64,000 bases of DNA from Pseudoxanthomonas winnipegensis (GCF_004283755.1 NZ_SHMH01000001.1:186001-250000), one strand, 5' to 3'. Positions 39,996 through 50,318 are shown, numbered from the stretch's first letter. Program-made: numbers and translations. Notes: a model not told the origin generated them from the letters alone.

Positions 39996-40835
39996 TCAGC
40001 GGATCTGCCCGACCTGGATCGAATGCAGGCGATCGTCGGCGGTGCGGGCCACGTCGCTGCCGGGGTACTGCTGGATCACCTGCTGCAGCGTGGTCTGGGC
40101 GTCGTTGACCTTGCCCAGTCCGTACTGCGCCAGCCCCAGCTTGAGCAGGGCGCCGGGCGCCTTGTCATGGGTGGGATAACGCGAGAGCAGCGCGCGGAAC
40201 TGGTCGGCGGCCATCTGGTAGTTCTGGGTGACGTAATAACTCTCGCCCAGCCAGTACAGCGCGTTGGGCGCATAGACGCCGCTGGGATACAGCTGCAGGA
40301 AGCTGGTGAACAGATTGGCCGCGTCGGCGTAGTCGCCCTTCTTCAGCGCGTCGAAGGCCACACCGTAGGCGGTGCGCTCGTCGCCGGCCTGGGCCATCGC
40401 GCCGGCATCGCCGTGAACCGCGGGCGGGGCCTCTGCGGTCGCGGCGGGCGCACCGGCCGTCGGCGGCGCAGCCTTGGCGCCGGCCGCGGGCGCCACGGAC
40501 ACGGAAGGCTGAGCACCGGCAGCCGCGCCACCGCCACCGCCGCTCTCCAGGCGGCCGATGCGGCCGTCCAGGTCGAGGTACTGGTCGCGCGCGCGCTGCT
40601 TGAGCTGCTCGTTCTCGTTCTGCAGCTGCTCGACGGTGCCGCGCAGGCTGGCCAGGTCCTGGCGCAGCTGGGTGATCTGGTTGAGCAGGTCGGTATTGGC
40701 CTGCGTGTTGTTGGCACGCACTTCCAGCGCGGCGACGCGGTCGGCCAGGCTGGCCTTCTGCGCGAAGGCGGCGGGCGCGACGCCCAGCGACAGCAGCAGG
40801 GCCGGCAGGAGAAGACGGAATCGGATGGGACGCAT
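39996..40835 (-). CDS. cpoB: Cell division coordinator CpoB (YbgF)
   Basis: Protein of 279 aa with a signal peptide (cleavage near AFA-Q, residue 25), an N-terminal coiled coil (residues about 28-90: VAALEVRANNTQANTDLLNQ, LRGTVEQLQNENEQLKQ) that drives trimer formation, a Gly/Ala/Pro linker, and three TPR-like repeats in the C-terminal 120 residues (AYGVAFDALKKGDYADAANLF, LGESYYVTQNYQMAADQF, KLGLAQYGLGKVNDA). It links peptidoglycan synthesis to outer membrane constriction together with TolA. The ATG at 40835 is chosen because it starts the signal peptide. Confidence 0.94.
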   Translation of the reverse strand: MRPIRFRLLLPALLLSLGVAPAAFAQKASLADRVAALEVRANNTQANTDLLNQITQLRQDLASLRGTVEQLQNENEQLKQRARDQYLDLDGRIGRLESGGGGGAAAGAQPSVSVAPAAGAKAAPPTAGAPAATAEAPPAVHGDAGAMAQAGDERTAYGVAFDALKKGDYADAANLFTSFLQLYPSGVYAPNALYWLGESYYVTQNYQMAADQFRALLSRYPTHDKAPGALLKLGLAQYGLGKVNDAQTTLQQVIQQYPGSDVARTADDRLHSIQVGQIR

Positions 40836-40905
40836 GGCGCTCACGTAACGAGGGTTGCGGATCGGACGGCCGGAGCATTGAACCATGGCCATCCAACGAA
40901 AAGGG

Positions 40906-40989
40906 CCGGTGCCGACCGGGGCAGACAGGTTGTGTCCTGTTGCCCCGCCCCGGTCACCGGCCCCGTTGGGCCACCGCGAACGGTGGCCC
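40906..40989 (-). other. Strong hairpins between pal and cpoB
   Basis: A perfect 9-bp stem (GGGCCACCG at 40968-40976 with CGGTGGCCC at 40981-40989) has, read leftwards, a TTCG loop and starts 16 nt after the pal stop. Directly beyond is a longer imperfect palindrome, about 40906-40966 (GGGCCGGTGCCGACCGGGG ... CCCCGGTCACCGGCCC). No T-tract. Likely a processing or partial-termination site that limits cpoB relative to pal. Confidence 0.6.
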
Positions 40990-41004
40990 GAGGTCTAACG
41001 TCGA

Positions 41005-41520
41005 TTACTTCGCGGTGTACACGATCTCGACGCGACGGTTCTTGGCCCAGCACTCCTCGGTCGACTCGGTGCAGACCGGGCGCTCTTCGCCGTAGCTCAC
41101 CACCGACAGCTGGCTGGCCGAACCACCGGCGGCCTGCAGGGCGGAGGAGACCGCGTCGCCGCGACGCTCGCCCAGGCCCATGTTGTACTCACGCGAACCG
41201 CGCTCGTCGGTGTTGCCTTCCAGGTTGATGCGGGCCGACGGACGATCGTTGAGGTACTTGGCGTGGCAGGCCATGATCGCCTGGAACTCCGGCTTGACGG
41301 CGTCCTGGTCCAGATCGAAGTACACCACGCGCTGGCGCAGGCACGCGTCGGTATCCAGATCGCTCGGGCCGTAGGCACCGGCGTTGGTGGTCGGCTGGGT
41401 CATGGCCGGCGGCGGCTCGACGGCCGGCGGCGGCGGCTGGGTCTTGGTGTTCTTCTTACAACCGGCCAGAACGGCCACGGACATCAGGGACAAAGCAACG
41501 ACGCGGAGAGTGGTGTTCAT
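41005..41520 (-). CDS. pal: Peptidoglycan-associated lipoprotein Pal
   Basis: Protein of 171 aa with a lipoprotein signal (VAVLAGC, lipidated Cys21), a Pro-rich linker and an OmpA-like domain that binds diaminopimelate in peptidoglycan: VVYFDLDQDAVKPEF, then INLEGNTDERGSREYNMGLGERRG with the binding Asp and Arg, and AKNRRVEIVY at the end. It anchors the outer membrane to the wall and interacts with TolB. A perfect palindrome lies 50 nt upstream of its start. Confidence 0.95.
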   Translation of the reverse strand: MNTTLRVVALSLMSVAVLAGCKKNTKTQPPPPAVEPPPAMTQPTTNAGAYGPSDLDTDACLRQRVVYFDLDQDAVKPEFQAIMACHAKYLNDRPSARINLEGNTDERGSREYNMGLGERRGDAVSSALQAAGGSASQLSVVSYGEERPVCTESTEECWAKNRRVEIVYTAK

Positions 41521-41569
41521 TTGGGTTCCTTACGCGGATCCGGGGTGGTGGATGCAAAAACGCGGGTTA

Positions 41570-41588
41570 GTTTAACGCAATGTTAAAC
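41570..41588. promoter_or_regulatory. Perfect palindrome between tolB and pal
   Basis: GTTTAAC-GCAAT-GTTAAAC: 7-bp arms with a 5-nt centre, AT-rich in an otherwise GC-rich region, in the 89-bp gap between tolB and pal. It could be an operator or part of an internal pal promoter. Confidence 0.5.
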
Positions 41589-41609
41589 CGGCGGAATGAC
41601 CCTTTCGCA

Positions 41610-42938
41610 TTATTTTTGCGGGGTCTGGTTCCGATACGGCGACCATGCCGGCTCACGCACATCGCCCTGGGCCAGCACCAAGCGCTGGCGGACACGGCCA
41701 TCGGCGGACACGGCGTACAGCACCCCCCGACCGCCCTCGCGTGCGGCATACAGAATCATCGAGGCGTTGGGGGCAAAGCTCGGCGACTCATCGAGCGAAC
41801 CGGGCGAAAGCGTGGTCCAGCGCGGCGAACCGGTGCTGGAATCCATCATGGCGATGCGATAGGTGTTGCCCGAACCCTGGGCCACGGCGATCTTCTTGTC
41901 GTCGTAGGAGACGGTCGGGGTGGCGTTGTAGTTGCCCTCGAAGGTCACGCGCGTGGCGCCGCCGCCGCTGGCCGAGGCCTTGTAGATCTGCGGACGGCCG
42001 CCGCGGTCGGAGGTGAAGTAGATCGAGCTGCCGTCGGCGCTCCAGGTCGGTTCGGTGTCGATGCCGTACTGGTTGGTGATCTGGGTCAACGCCTTGCTAC
42101 CCAGGTCCATCACGTAGATCTCCGGGTTGCCGCTGCGCGAAAGCGTCAGGGCCAGCTTGCGGCCGTCCGGCGAGAACGCCGGCGCGCCGTTGATGCCGCG
42201 GAAGCTGGCGACCAGCTCGCGCGCGCCGGTGGTGATGTCCTGGATGTAGATCGAGGAGTTGCCACGCTCGAAGCTCACATAGGCCAGCTTGCGGCCATCC
42301 GGGCTCCAGGCCGGCGACAGCAGCGGCTCGGCCGAGCGCACGATGGTCTGCGGGTTGAAGCCGTCCGAGTCGGCGACCATCAGCGCATAGCGCGCATTGG
42401 CGCCCAGGCCGGTCTGGGTGACGTAGGCGATGCGGGTCCAGAAGGCGCCGCGGATACCGGTGATCTTCTCGTAGATGGCGTCGGCCATCTGGTGGGCGAC
42501 ATCGCGCATGGCGTTGGCGCGGCCGGTCATGGCCAGGCCGAGCAGGCGCTCCTGCTTGGCCACGTCGAACAGTTCGTACTCGACGCGGTAGGCGCCGTTG
42601 CCGCCGTCCAGCACGCGACCGACAACAATGTAATCCTGCTTGAGCGCGCGCCAGGTCGGGTACTGGATCTCCGAGCCGCGGGTCGGCTTCTCGACGATGC
42701 TGGCCACCGGCAGGGTACGGAACGCGCCGGAGCGATCCAGGTCGGCGCTGACGACCTGCGAGACGTCGGTGGTCGGTGCGGCGCCCGAGCCCTGGTAGGG
42801 CATCGGCACGATGGTGATCGGCAGCGCGGAAGGGTTGCCACCGACGATGTTGATCTCAAGGCCCTGGCTCTGGGCGAAGGCCGCTGCAGGCAGGAACAGG
42901 GCCACGACAAGGGCGAAGTACCGCGTGAGTTTCTTCAT
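41610..42938 (-). CDS. tolB: Tol-Pal system protein TolB
   Basis: Protein of 442 aa with a signal peptide (cleavage near AFA-Q), an N-terminal alpha/beta domain (to about residue 165) and a six-bladed beta-propeller with repeated [46 protein letters not shown] and [16 protein letters not shown] blades. It is the periplasmic partner that moves between Pal and TolA during cell constriction. Gap to tolA is 109 nt. Confidence 0.96.
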   Translation of the reverse strand: MKKLTRYFALVVALFLPAAAFAQSQGLEINIVGGNPSALPITIVPMPYQGSGAAPTTDVSQVVSADLDRSGAFRTLPVASIVEKPTRGSEIQYPTWRALKQDYIVVGRVLDGGNGAYRVEYELFDVAKQERLLGLAMTGRANAMRDVAHQMADAIYEKITGIRGAFWTRIAYVTQTGLGANARYALMVADSDGFNPQTIVRSAEPLLSPAWSPDGRKLAYVSFERGNSSIYIQDITTGARELVASFRGINGAPAFSPDGRKLALTLSRSGNPEIYVMDLGSKALTQITNQYGIDTEPTWSADGSSIYFTSDRGGRPQIYKASASGGGATRVTFEGNYNATPTVSYDDKKIAVAQGSGNTYRIAMMDSSTGSPRWTTLSPGSLDESPSFAPNASMILYAAREGGRGVLYAVSADGRVRQRLVLAQGDVREPAWSPYRNQTPQK

Positions 42939-43047
42939 GAAGGCTGGGCTTGTGCGAAAAGATCGGCTAGGGATAGCAGCCGACGGGTGAACATTTTCGC
43001 AATCATGAACGCCAAGGCGGTGTGAACCACCGCCCGGCGTGCCGCGC

Positions 43048-44079
43048 TCAGCGATCCTGCGCCTCGAAATTGAAGATCAGGCGGCGGTTGAACACCGGTT
43101 CGAAGCCGCGGTACGGCAGCGGCTGGGCCTTGAGCACGGCCGCCTCGATCGAACGCTGGCCGGCCGCGTCCATCGGACAGCCCGGCTGTACCTCGGCCGA
43201 GATCACCTCGCCGCCGGGCAGCTGGGTCACCAGCACCTTGCAGCGCGTGCCCACCGCCACCGAGTCCGGACGCGTCCACTGGTTCATGACCGCGCTCTGG
43301 ATGGCCGCCTGGTACTTGGCCAGCAGGCCCGGATCGGTGCCGTTCTGCCCCGGCGAGGGGTTGGACGCGGCGGCCTGCGACGAGGACGCCTGCGTGGCCT
43401 GCTGCTGCGAGGCCTGACGGGCGCGCGCGTCGGCCAGCTGGCGCAGCTTCTGCTCGGCCAGCTGGGCCTGCTTGTCGGCCTGGGCGCGCTGGGCGCGGAT
43501 GGCGGCCAGCTTCTTCTGCCGGTCGTCCTCTTCCTGCTGCGCGGCCAGGCGCTGGAGGCGCTCGGCTTCTTCCTGCTTCTTGCGCTCGGTCAGGTCGATC
43601 TGCTCCTGGCGGCGCTTGGCTTCCTGCTCCTTCTCGGCCTTCTCCTGGGCGATGGCCAGGCGGCTGGCCTCTTCCTGGTTGACCTGCTGCGGATCGGGCA
43701 CGCGCTCCTGGGCCTGCTGCTGGCGCGGCACCGGCGAATCCTGCGGCTTGGGCTCCGGCACCGGCTGCGGCGGCGGCACGGTGTCCTCGTCGGCCACCGG
43801 CTGCGGCATGGGCGTGGGCGGGGTCGGCTTGGGCTCGACCTTGGCCGACTCGCGCACGGCCTGCTGCGCGGCGCGCATGTCGGCGGCCGACAGGTCCAGC
43901 GAGGCCTCGATCGCGGGCGAGCCGGCGGCGGCCTCGGCCTGGTCCTGGTTCCAGTGGAAATAGGAGGAGGCGATGATCAGGGCCAGCAGCAACACGTGCA
44001 CGCCCACGGCCAGGGCGACCGCCGTGCCGGGGCGGTCGCGCGGGTCGCGGCGATCCAGATGCGTGGCCTCAGCGTGCAT
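43048..44079 (-). CDS. tolA: Cell envelope integrity protein TolA
   Basis: Protein of 343 aa. One membrane segment lies at about residues 19-38 ([21 protein letters not shown]). A long domain II rich in Glu, Lys, Gln and Ala forms an extended helix (about residues 90-220: [24 protein letters not shown] and on). The C-terminal domain of about 100 residues ([40 protein letters not shown]) contacts TolB and Pal. It overlaps tolR by 11 nt, as expected for an operon. TolA transmits proton-motive force from TolQR to the outer membrane. Confidence 0.93.
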   Translation of the reverse strand: MHAEATHLDRRDPRDRPGTAVALAVGVHVLLLALIIASSYFHWNQDQAEAAAGSPAIEASLDLSAADMRAAQQAVRESAKVEPKPTPPTPMPQPVADEDTVPPPQPVPEPKPQDSPVPRQQQAQERVPDPQQVNQEEASRLAIAQEKAEKEQEAKRRQEQIDLTERKKQEEAERLQRLAAQQEEDDRQKKLAAIRAQRAQADKQAQLAEQKLRQLADARARQASQQQATQASSSQAAASNPSPGQNGTDPGLLAKYQAAIQSAVMNQWTRPDSVAVGTRCKVLVTQLPGGEVISAEVQPGCPMDAAGQRSIEAAVLKAQPLPYRGFEPVFNRRLIFNFEAQDR

Positions 44080-44527
44080 TGCCGCCCGTGCCGCCGGGTT
44101 GCGAGACCAGCCCCACCTTCTTGACGCCGGACTCGGACAGCAGCGCGGTGGCGGTGATCACCTTCTGGTAGTCCGCATCGCCGGGCGCGGCCAGCATCAC
44201 GCTGATCTTGTCCTCGCCCTGCTCGGCCACCATCGCCTTCAGGCGCGCGGAGATCTCCTCGGGCGAATAGGCCTGCAGCTTGTCGTCCTTGGTGACCTTG
44301 AGGAAGTAGTTGCCGTCCTTGTCCACGGTCATGATGATCGGGTCGCTCTTGCTCTCCACCGACTTGGCGTGCGACTTGGGCAGCTCCACGTTGACCGCCA
44401 GGGTCAGCATCGGCGCGGTCACCATGAAGATGATCAGCAGCACCAGCATCACGTCGATGTAGGGCACGACGTTGATCTCGGATTTCAGCTTGCGCCGCTT
44501 GCGGCTGCGCGAAATGGCCGACTGCAT
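44069..44527 (-). CDS. tolR: TolR, ExbD/TolR family proton channel subunit
   Basis: Protein of 152 aa with a short cytosolic start (KRRKLKSEINVVPYIDVMLVLLIIFMVTAPML), where the aspartate of the single membrane helix takes part in proton flow. The rest is periplasmic, with VELPKSHAKSVESKSDPIIMTVDKDGNYFL and AAPGDADYQKVITATALLSESGVKKVGLV. It lies between tolQ (11-nt gap) and tolA (11-nt overlap). Confidence 0.95.
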   Translation of the reverse strand: MQSAISRSRKRRKLKSEINVVPYIDVMLVLLIIFMVTAPMLTLAVNVELPKSHAKSVESKSDPIIMTVDKDGNYFLKVTKDDKLQAYSPEEISARLKAMVAEQGEDKISVMLAAPGDADYQKVITATALLSESGVKKVGLVSQPGGTGGNAR

Positions 44528-44538
44528 GGACGCCTCCC

Positions 44539-45312
44539 TCAGGCTTCGCCGGTCTGGCGCTGCAGGATCGAGCTGAACTCGTCGGCGAAGGTTTCATAGC
44601 GCACCGAGATGCGCTCGACGCGGGTGGTGAAGCGGTTGTAGGCCCACACCGCCGGGATGGCCACGAACAGGCCGATGGCCGTGGCGAACAGCGCCTCGGA
44701 AATGCCCGGCGCGACCGCGGCGATGCCGGCCTGCTCGCCGCTGTTGAGCATGTCGTGCATGGTCACCATGATGCCGAACACGGTGCCGACCAGGCCCACG
44801 TAGGGCGCGGTCGAGCCGATGTTGGCCAGCAGCTCCAGGTTGCGCTCCAGCGCGTCGATCTCGCGCACATAGGCGGTGCGCATGGCGCGCTGGGCGCCCT
44901 CCAGCTGCACGCGCCCATCTGTGTGGCGCTTGTCGCGCAGGCGGGCGAACTCGCGGAAGCCCGACTCGAAGATCGCCTCCAGGCCGGTGACCACGCGGCC
45001 GCGATCGGTGGCCGCCGCATACAGCTTGCCCAGATCGGCGCCGGACCAGAACCGGCCTTCGAACTCGTCGGCATCGCGGTTGGCGCGCTTGAACACGCCG
45101 GCCTTGCGGAAAATGATGATCCAGCTCACCAGCGAGCCGGTCAGCAGCAGCAGCACGATCACCTTGACCGGCAGGCTGGCCTTGAGCAGCAGCTCGAAGT
45201 AGTTGATGGAGCTGTGGGCGGCCTGCGCGGTGGCCTGGGCAGCCGCGGCGGCAGCCTCCGGCGGCAGGGTCTCGGTCACGGCGTCCTGCAGCGCCAGGAG
45301 CAATCCAATCAT
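44539..45312 (-). CDS. tolQ: TolQ, MotA/TolQ/ExbB family proton channel subunit
   Basis: Protein of 257 aa with three membrane segments: one near residues 45-68 (VIVLLLLTGSLVSWIIIFRKA), a second near 155-175 (TAPYVGLVGTVFGIMVTMH), and a third near 195-220 (ISEALFATAIGLFVAIPAVWAYN). The conserved threonines and glutamate lining the channel are in these last two. It has a longer N-terminus than E. coli TolQ by about 25 residues, rich in Ala. First gene of tolQRAB after ybgC. Confidence 0.95.
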   Translation of the reverse strand: MIGLLLALQDAVTETLPPEAAAAAAQATAQAAHSSINYFELLLKASLPVKVIVLLLLTGSLVSWIIIFRKAGVFKRANRDADEFEGRFWSGADLGKLYAAATDRGRVVTGLEAIFESGFREFARLRDKRHTDGRVQLEGAQRAMRTAYVREIDALERNLELLANIGSTAPYVGLVGTVFGIMVTMHDMLNSGEQAGIAAVAPGISEALFATAIGLFVAIPAVWAYNRFTTRVERISVRYETFADEFSSILQRQTGEA

Positions 45313-45364
45313 CCGTTGTTTCCTCGGGGGTTCTACGCTTTAAAGAAGGGGGAGCGGCAAAGGG

Positions 45365-45814
45365 TCAGGCGGGGACTTCCAACAGCTTGAATTCCTGGTA
45401 CAGCGTCTCGTCCAGCCCGACCGGGCGGAACGCGGACGCGGACACCGCGGCGATCTTCACCTGCGCGGCCAGCAGCCGGTCCTCCCCGCGCCAGATCGCC
45501 TGGTCGAACACGATGCTGGCGCGCCGCACCTGGCGCACCTGCACGGTCACGGTGAGCAGGTCGTCCAGGCGCGCGGGCCTGAGGAAGTCCAGCTGCATGC
45601 CGCGCACCACGAACACCAGATCGTGTTCGCGGCGCAGCTGTTCCTGCATCTGGCCGCGCGATCGCATCCATTCGCTGCGCGCGCGCTCGAGGAAGGCCAC
45701 GTACTGCGCGTGGTAGACCACCCCGCCCGCGTCGGTATCTTCCCAGTAGACCCTTGTCGGAATACTGAACGGTTGCCCATCGGCGACGGCCTGGGCGGGC
45801 GATTCAACAGTCAT
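45365..45814 (-). CDS. ybgC: Tol-Pal-associated acyl-CoA thioesterase YbgC
   Basis: Protein of 149 aa with the hotdog fold. The active-site aspartate is in RVYWEDTDAGGVVYHAQYVAFLERARSEWMR, the hallmark of YbgC thioesterases. It hydrolyses short-chain acyl-CoA or acyl-ACP thioesters and is linked to phospholipid metabolism. It is the first gene of the tol-pal cluster, 52 nt after ruvB. Confidence 0.95.
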   Translation of the reverse strand: MTVESPAQAVADGQPFSIPTRVYWEDTDAGGVVYHAQYVAFLERARSEWMRSRGQMQEQLRREHDLVFVVRGMQLDFLRPARLDDLLTVTVQVRQVRRASIVFDQAIWRGEDRLLAAQVKIAAVSASAFRPVGLDETLYQEFKLLEVPA

Positions 45815-45866
45815 CGGATGCTCCGGAGCGCTGCGGGGCGCGGGATTCGGCGGGCCTTACGGTGCA

Positions 45867-46904
45867 TCAGAACAAGGCCTCGGAGTCCGGGAACGGCAGC
45901 CCGGCGTTACGCTTGGGCTGCAGCCCCAGGTGCGAATAGGCCTTGGCCGTGGCCATGCGCCCGCGTGCGGTGCGCACCAGGAAGCCCTGCTGGATCAGAT
46001 AGGGCTCGATCACGTCTTCCAGCGTGCCGCGCTCCTCGGACAGGGCCGCGGCCAGCGACTCGACGCCGACCGGGCCGCCATCGAAGCTCTCCACGATGGT
46101 GTGCAGCAGGCGGCGATCGAGCTCGTCGAAGCCTTCCGGATCGACCTTGAGCATGGCCATGGCGGCATCGGCGGTGTCGCGGCTGATCTGGCCGCCGGCC
46201 TTGACCTGCGCGTAATCGCGCACGCGCCGCAGCAGGCGGTTGGCGATGCGCGGCGTCCCGCGCGAGCGGCGCGCGATCTCGGCCGCGCCCTCCGGCTCGC
46301 AGGGAATGCCCATGATCTGCGCCGAGCGGCGCACGATCCGGGTCAGCTCGGCGGTGTCGTAGAACTGCAGGCGCTGGACGATGCCGAAGCGGTCGCGCAG
46401 CGGCGCGGTCAGCAGGCCAGCGCGGGTGGTCGCGCCGATCAGGGTGAACGGCGGCAGGTCGATCTTGATCGAACGCGCGGCCGGGCCCTCGCCGATCATG
46501 ATGTCCAGCTGGAAATCCTCCATCGCCGGATACAGCACTTCCTCCACCACCGGCGAGAGACGATGGATCTCGTCGATGAACAGCACATCGTGCGGCTGCA
46601 GGTTGGTCAGCAGCGCGGCCAGGTCGCCGGCCTTCTCGATCACCGGGCCGGAAGTCGTGCGCAGGCTGACGCCCAGCTCGTTGGCGATCACGTGGCTCAG
46701 TGTGGTCTTGCCCAAACCTGGCGGCCCGAAGATCAGCACATGGTCCAGCGCCTCGCCGCGACCCTTGGCGGCCTGGATGTAGATGTCCAGCTGCTCGCGC
46801 ACCGGCTGCTGGCCCAGGTAGTCGGCCAGGCGCTTGGGCCGGATCGAGGCCTCCAGGGCATCGTCCTCACGGGTGGCGTCGGCGGCGATGATGCGGTCGC
46901 TCAT
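45867..46904 (-). CDS. ruvB: Holliday junction branch migration ATPase RuvB
   Basis: Protein of 345 aa, the hexameric AAA+ motor of RuvABC. Walker A is [18 protein letters not shown], Walker [13 protein letters not shown], sensor 1 [17 protein letters not shown], and the C-terminal winged helix ends with [24 protein letters not shown]. The conserved start [28 protein letters not shown] sets the ATG at 46904. It is separated from ruvA by kup and about 170 nt of non-coding sequence with GGGGCC-rich direct and inverted repeats. Confidence 0.96.
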   Translation of the reverse strand: MSDRIIAADATREDDALEASIRPKRLADYLGQQPVREQLDIYIQAAKGRGEALDHVLIFGPPGLGKTTLSHVIANELGVSLRTTSGPVIEKAGDLAALLTNLQPHDVLFIDEIHRLSPVVEEVLYPAMEDFQLDIMIGEGPAARSIKIDLPPFTLIGATTRAGLLTAPLRDRFGIVQRLQFYDTAELTRIVRRSAQIMGIPCEPEGAAEIARRSRGTPRIANRLLRRVRDYAQVKAGGQISRDTADAAMAMLKVDPEGFDELDRRLLHTIVESFDGGPVGVESLAAALSEERGTLEDVIEPYLIQQGFLVRTARGRMATAKAYSHLGLQPKRNAGLPFPDSEALF

Positions 46905-47075
46905 GCGAGAGGCCGGAGACCAGGGGCCGGGGGCCAGGGAAGTGCAAACGACATGCGGGCACGGCTGGATGGAGTCACGGAATCACATTGTAGGCGCTAA
47001 AGCCGCACAACCCGCTTGCGCTTGGCCTGCGCATTTGGCGCTGGCCCCTGATCCCCGACCTCTGGCCCCTGCCCC

Positions 47076-48998
47076 TCAGATCTCCACCTGCGCCCCCAGC
47101 TCCACCAGGCGGTTGCCGGGGATGCGGAAGAAGTTGGTGGCCGGGGCGGCGTTGCGGTGCATGGCGGCGAACAGCTTGTCGCGCCAGACCGGCATGCCGC
47201 GGTGGGCGCTGGCCACGATGTTCTCGCGGCTGGCGAAGAAGGTGGTGTCCATCGGGTCGAAGTACGGCCCGCCCTGATCGCAGCTGCGCATCAGCGCCAG
47301 CGGCACGTCCGGGGTCTCCATGAAGCCGAACTTGACGATGACGCGGTAGAACTCGTCGCCGATCTCCTCGACCTTCATGCGCTTGTCGGCCGGCGCGTAC
47401 GGCAGCGGCAGCGTATACACGGTCAGGAAGACGTTGCGCTCGTGCAGCACCTTGTTGTGCTTGAGGTTGTGCAGCAGCGCGTGCGGCACCATGCCGGTCT
47501 GCGCGGTCAGGAACACCGCCGTGCCCGGCACGCGCGCCGGCGGGGCCAGCATCAGCCCGGGCAGGAAGCTGTCCAGCGCGATGCCGTCCTTGCGGATCTC
47601 CGCGCCCAGCAGCTCGCGCCCGCGCCGCCAGGTGCGCAGCAGGGTGAACACCACCAGGCCCAGCGCCAGCGGGAACCACGCGCCGTCGAAGAACTTGGCG
47701 CCGTTGGCGATGACGAAGCCCACATCGACGATGAAGAACACCACGCACAGCGGCAGCACCCAGGTGCGCCACTTCGGCCACAGCGCGCGCGCCACCAGCG
47801 CCAGCAGCAGGGTGTCGATCATCATCGTGGCCGACACCGAGATGCCGTAGGCGGTGGCCAGCGCGGTGGAACTGCCGAAGGCCAGGACCACGGCCAGCAC
47901 CGCCAGCATCATCATCCAGTTCACGCCCGGCACGTAGATCTGGCCGATGGTGTCGTGCGAGGTGTGCTTGACCGTCATGCGCGGGATGTAGCCCAGCTGC
48001 ATGGCCTGGCGCGCCACCGAGAAGGCGCCGCTGATGACCGCCTGCGAGGCGATGATGGCCGCCATGGTGGCCAGCACGATCATCGGGTAGAGCGCCCAGT
48101 CCGGCACGGCCTCGTAGAACGGGTTGTTGACCGCGGCCGGGTCCTGCAGCACCAGCGCGCCCTGGCCCAGGTAGTTGAGCATCAGGCACGGCAGCACCAG
48201 GATGTACCAGGCGTAGCGGATCGGCTGGGCGCCGAAGTGGCCCATGTCCGCGTACAGCGCCTCGCCGCCGGTCACCGCCAGCACCACAGCGCCCAGGATC
48301 AGCACCGAGTGCCAGCCGTGGGTCATGAAGAAGTTCACCGCCCAGAACGGGCTGAAGGCCTTGAGCACCTCGGGCGCATCGACGATGTTGTAGATGCCGA
48401 TCGCCGCCAGGGACAGGAACCACACCGTGGTGATCGGCCCGAAGATCTTGCCCACCTTCTCGGTGCCGAAGCGCTGGGCCATGAACACCAGGATCAGGAT
48501 CACCACCGTGATCGGCACGATCCAGTGGTCCAACGCCGGCGCGGCTACCTCCAGGCCCTCGACCGCGCCCAGCACCGAGATGGCCGGGGTGATCACGCCG
48601 TCGCCGAAGAACAGCGAGGCGCCGAAGATGCCGAGGATGCCGACCACATAGGCCGAGCGCGAGCCCTTGGGCAGGGTGCGCTGGGCCAGGGTCATCAGCG
48701 CCATGATCCCGCCCTCGCCGTCGTTGTCGGCGCGCATGATGATGGTGACGTACTTGACCGTCACGGTGATCACCAGCGCCCAGAACACCAGCGACAGGAT
48801 CCCCAGGATGGTGTCGTGGTTGCCGACCAGGCCGAAGTGCGGCGAGAAGGCTTCCTTGAGCGTGTACAGCGGGCTGGTGCCGATGTCGCCGAACACCACG
48901 CCGATGGCGCCCAGCACCAGGCCGGGCATGCCCTGGTTGCCGTGGCCGTGGTGGGCGGGCGCGTTGCTGGTCGAGGTCGTGGCGGAGGGCGAAGACAT
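47076..48998 (-). CDS. kup: Low-affinity potassium uptake protein Kup
   Basis: Protein of 640 aa with about 12 membrane segments in the first 450 residues and a cytosolic C-terminal domain. Family sequences are [25 protein letters not shown] at the start, [41 protein letters not shown] and [24 protein letters not shown]. It is a K+/H+ symporter of the inner membrane. Its place between ruvA and ruvB on the same strand is unusual outside this lineage. Confidence 0.95.
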   Translation of the reverse strand: MSSPSATTSTSNAPAHHGHGNQGMPGLVLGAIGVVFGDIGTSPLYTLKEAFSPHFGLVGNHDTILGILSLVFWALVITVTVKYVTIIMRADNDGEGGIMALMTLAQRTLPKGSRSAYVVGILGIFGASLFFGDGVITPAISVLGAVEGLEVAAPALDHWIVPITVVILILVFMAQRFGTEKVGKIFGPITTVWFLSLAAIGIYNIVDAPEVLKAFSPFWAVNFFMTHGWHSVLILGAVVLAVTGGEALYADMGHFGAQPIRYAWYILVLPCLMLNYLGQGALVLQDPAAVNNPFYEAVPDWALYPMIVLATMAAIIASQAVISGAFSVARQAMQLGYIPRMTVKHTSHDTIGQIYVPGVNWMMMLAVLAVVLAFGSSTALATAYGISVSATMMIDTLLLALVARALWPKWRTWVLPLCVVFFIVDVGFVIANGAKFFDGAWFPLALGLVVFTLLRTWRRGRELLGAEIRKDGIALDSFLPGLMLAPPARVPGTAVFLTAQTGMVPHALLHNLKHNKVLHERNVFLTVYTLPLPYAPADKRMKVEEIGDEFYRVIVKFGFMETPDVPLALMRSCDQGGPYFDPMDTTFFASRENIVASAHRGMPVWRDKLFAAMHRNAAPATNFFRIPGNRLVELGAQVEI

Positions 48999-49043
48999 GC
49001 GGCGCTAGCCTACTGCTGAAAAAGTGAGGATGTCCTGCACGCT

Positions 49044-49634
49044 TCAGCGCAGGGCCGAACGCAGCGCCTTGCGGATGATCTGCGCCGCGTCGTCGCCGGC
49101 GGCGGCCGCGTCGCGGGCCATGCGCTGGGCCTCGGCCGGCTTGTAGCCGAGCTGCTGCAGGGCGATGACCGCCTCGGACTGCGGGTCGGCCGGCGCGCTC
49201 ATCGGCGTGACCACATCGCCGCCGGTCAGCGCCGCGGCGCGGTCGCGCAGCTCCACCACCATGCGCTCGGCGGTCTTCTTGCCGATGCCGGGGATGCGGG
49301 TGAGCGCGGTGACGTCGCCGGCCTGCACCAGCCGGGCGAACTCGTCCACGCTGACGCCGGACAGGATGGCCAGGGCGATCTTGGCGCCGATACCGGTGAC
49401 CTTCTGCACGTCGCGGAACAGCCGGCGCTCGCCCTCGCGCAGGAAGCCGTACAGCGAGACGCTGTCCTCCTTCTGCGCGTAATGGGTGAACAGGGTGACC
49501 TCGCGGCCGAGCTCGGGCAGGTCGTAGATGGTGCTCATCGGCGCCTCCAGCTCGTAGCCGACGCCGCCGCCGACCTCGATCAGGAGCCAGGGCGGGGACT
49601 TGGCGATGAGGATGCCGCGCAGGCGCCCGATCAT
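49044..49634 (-). CDS. ruvA: Holliday junction DNA helicase subunit RuvA
   Basis: Protein of 196 aa, of normal size. Domain I is [29 protein letters not shown], domain II carries two helix-hairpin-helix motifs ([21 protein letters not shown] and [22 protein letters not shown]) that hold the junction DNA, and the C-terminal domain III ([20 protein letters not shown]) binds RuvB. Its start overlaps the ruvC stop by four bases (ATGA). Confidence 0.96.
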   Translation of the reverse strand: MIGRLRGILIAKSPPWLLIEVGGGVGYELEAPMSTIYDLPELGREVTLFTHYAQKEDSVSLYGFLREGERRLFRDVQKVTGIGAKIALAILSGVSVDEFARLVQAGDVTALTRIPGIGKKTAERMVVELRDRAAALTGGDVVTPMSAPADPQSEAVIALQQLGYKPAEAQRMARDAAAAGDDAAQIIRKALRSALR

Positions 49635-50182
49635 TTCCGGCTCCAAGCCACGCGCGCATCCACGCCCATGCGGGCGGCGGTGGCGCGCACGTGGGCATGG
49701 GTGATGGCCACCGCCAGCGCATCGGCGGCGTCGGCCTGCAGCTTGCCTTTCAGGTTGAGCATGATCGCGACCATGTGCTGGATCTGTTCCTTCTCGGCGC
49801 TGCCCCGACCGACCAGCGCCAGCTTGATTTCCTTCGGCGCGTACTCGTGCACCGGCAGGTCGCGCAGGACCACGGCGCTGATCGCCGCGCCACGCGCCTG
49901 GCCCAGCTTGAGCGCCGAGTCGGCGCTCTTGCCGACAAACACCTGCTCGATCGCCACCTCGTGCGGGTGCCAGGCGTCCAACAGCTCGGCCAGCCCCAGC
50001 AGCAGGCGCTTGAGCCGCAGCGGGAACCCGCCCTCGCCCAGCAGCACCAGCGGCCCGTTGTACACGTGCACCGCGCGCCCGGCGGCATCCACATCGATGA
50101 TGCCGATGCCGGTGCGCTGCGAGCCCGGGTCGATGCCGAGGATACGGACGCAACCCGGGCTCGGGCTGCGCAGCTGCGGCAC
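49631..50182 (-). CDS. ruvC: Crossover junction endodeoxyribonuclease RuvC
   Basis: Protein of 183 aa from GTG at 50182; GTG at 50206 is also possible. The acidic catalytic residues are in [41 protein letters not shown] and [15 protein letters not shown]. The resolvase cuts Holliday junctions symmetrically with RuvAB. No start codon exists at the family's usual position directly before RILGIDPG (the codon there is GTC), so the protein begins about ten residues earlier than normal. It overlaps ruvA by ATGA. Confidence 0.93.
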   Translation of the reverse strand: MPQLRSPSPGCVRILGIDPGSQRTGIGIIDVDAAGRAVHVYNGPLVLLGEGGFPLRLKRLLLGLAELLDAWHPHEVAIEQVFVGKSADSALKLGQARGAAISAVVLRDLPVHEYAPKEIKLALVGRGSAEKEQIQHMVAIMLNLKGKLQADAADALAVAITHAHVRATAARMGVDARVAWSRK

Positions 50183-50318
50183 CGCGGCCGAGGCCGCGTC
50201 CGTCACGCCCTGGGCCTGCCCTGCAGGCGTCCGGACGGACGGCGACGATGCGCCGTGGCGAGCTCCCCGTCCCGATCCCCGAGTCCCGCTGCCCGTGCGC
50301 GTCCCCGGCGGCACGGGC

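Noticed and set aside
46905-47075. Hidden gene between ruvB and kup
   Set aside because: Only 171 bp with GGGGCC-type direct and inverted repeats; no open frame with a start signal.
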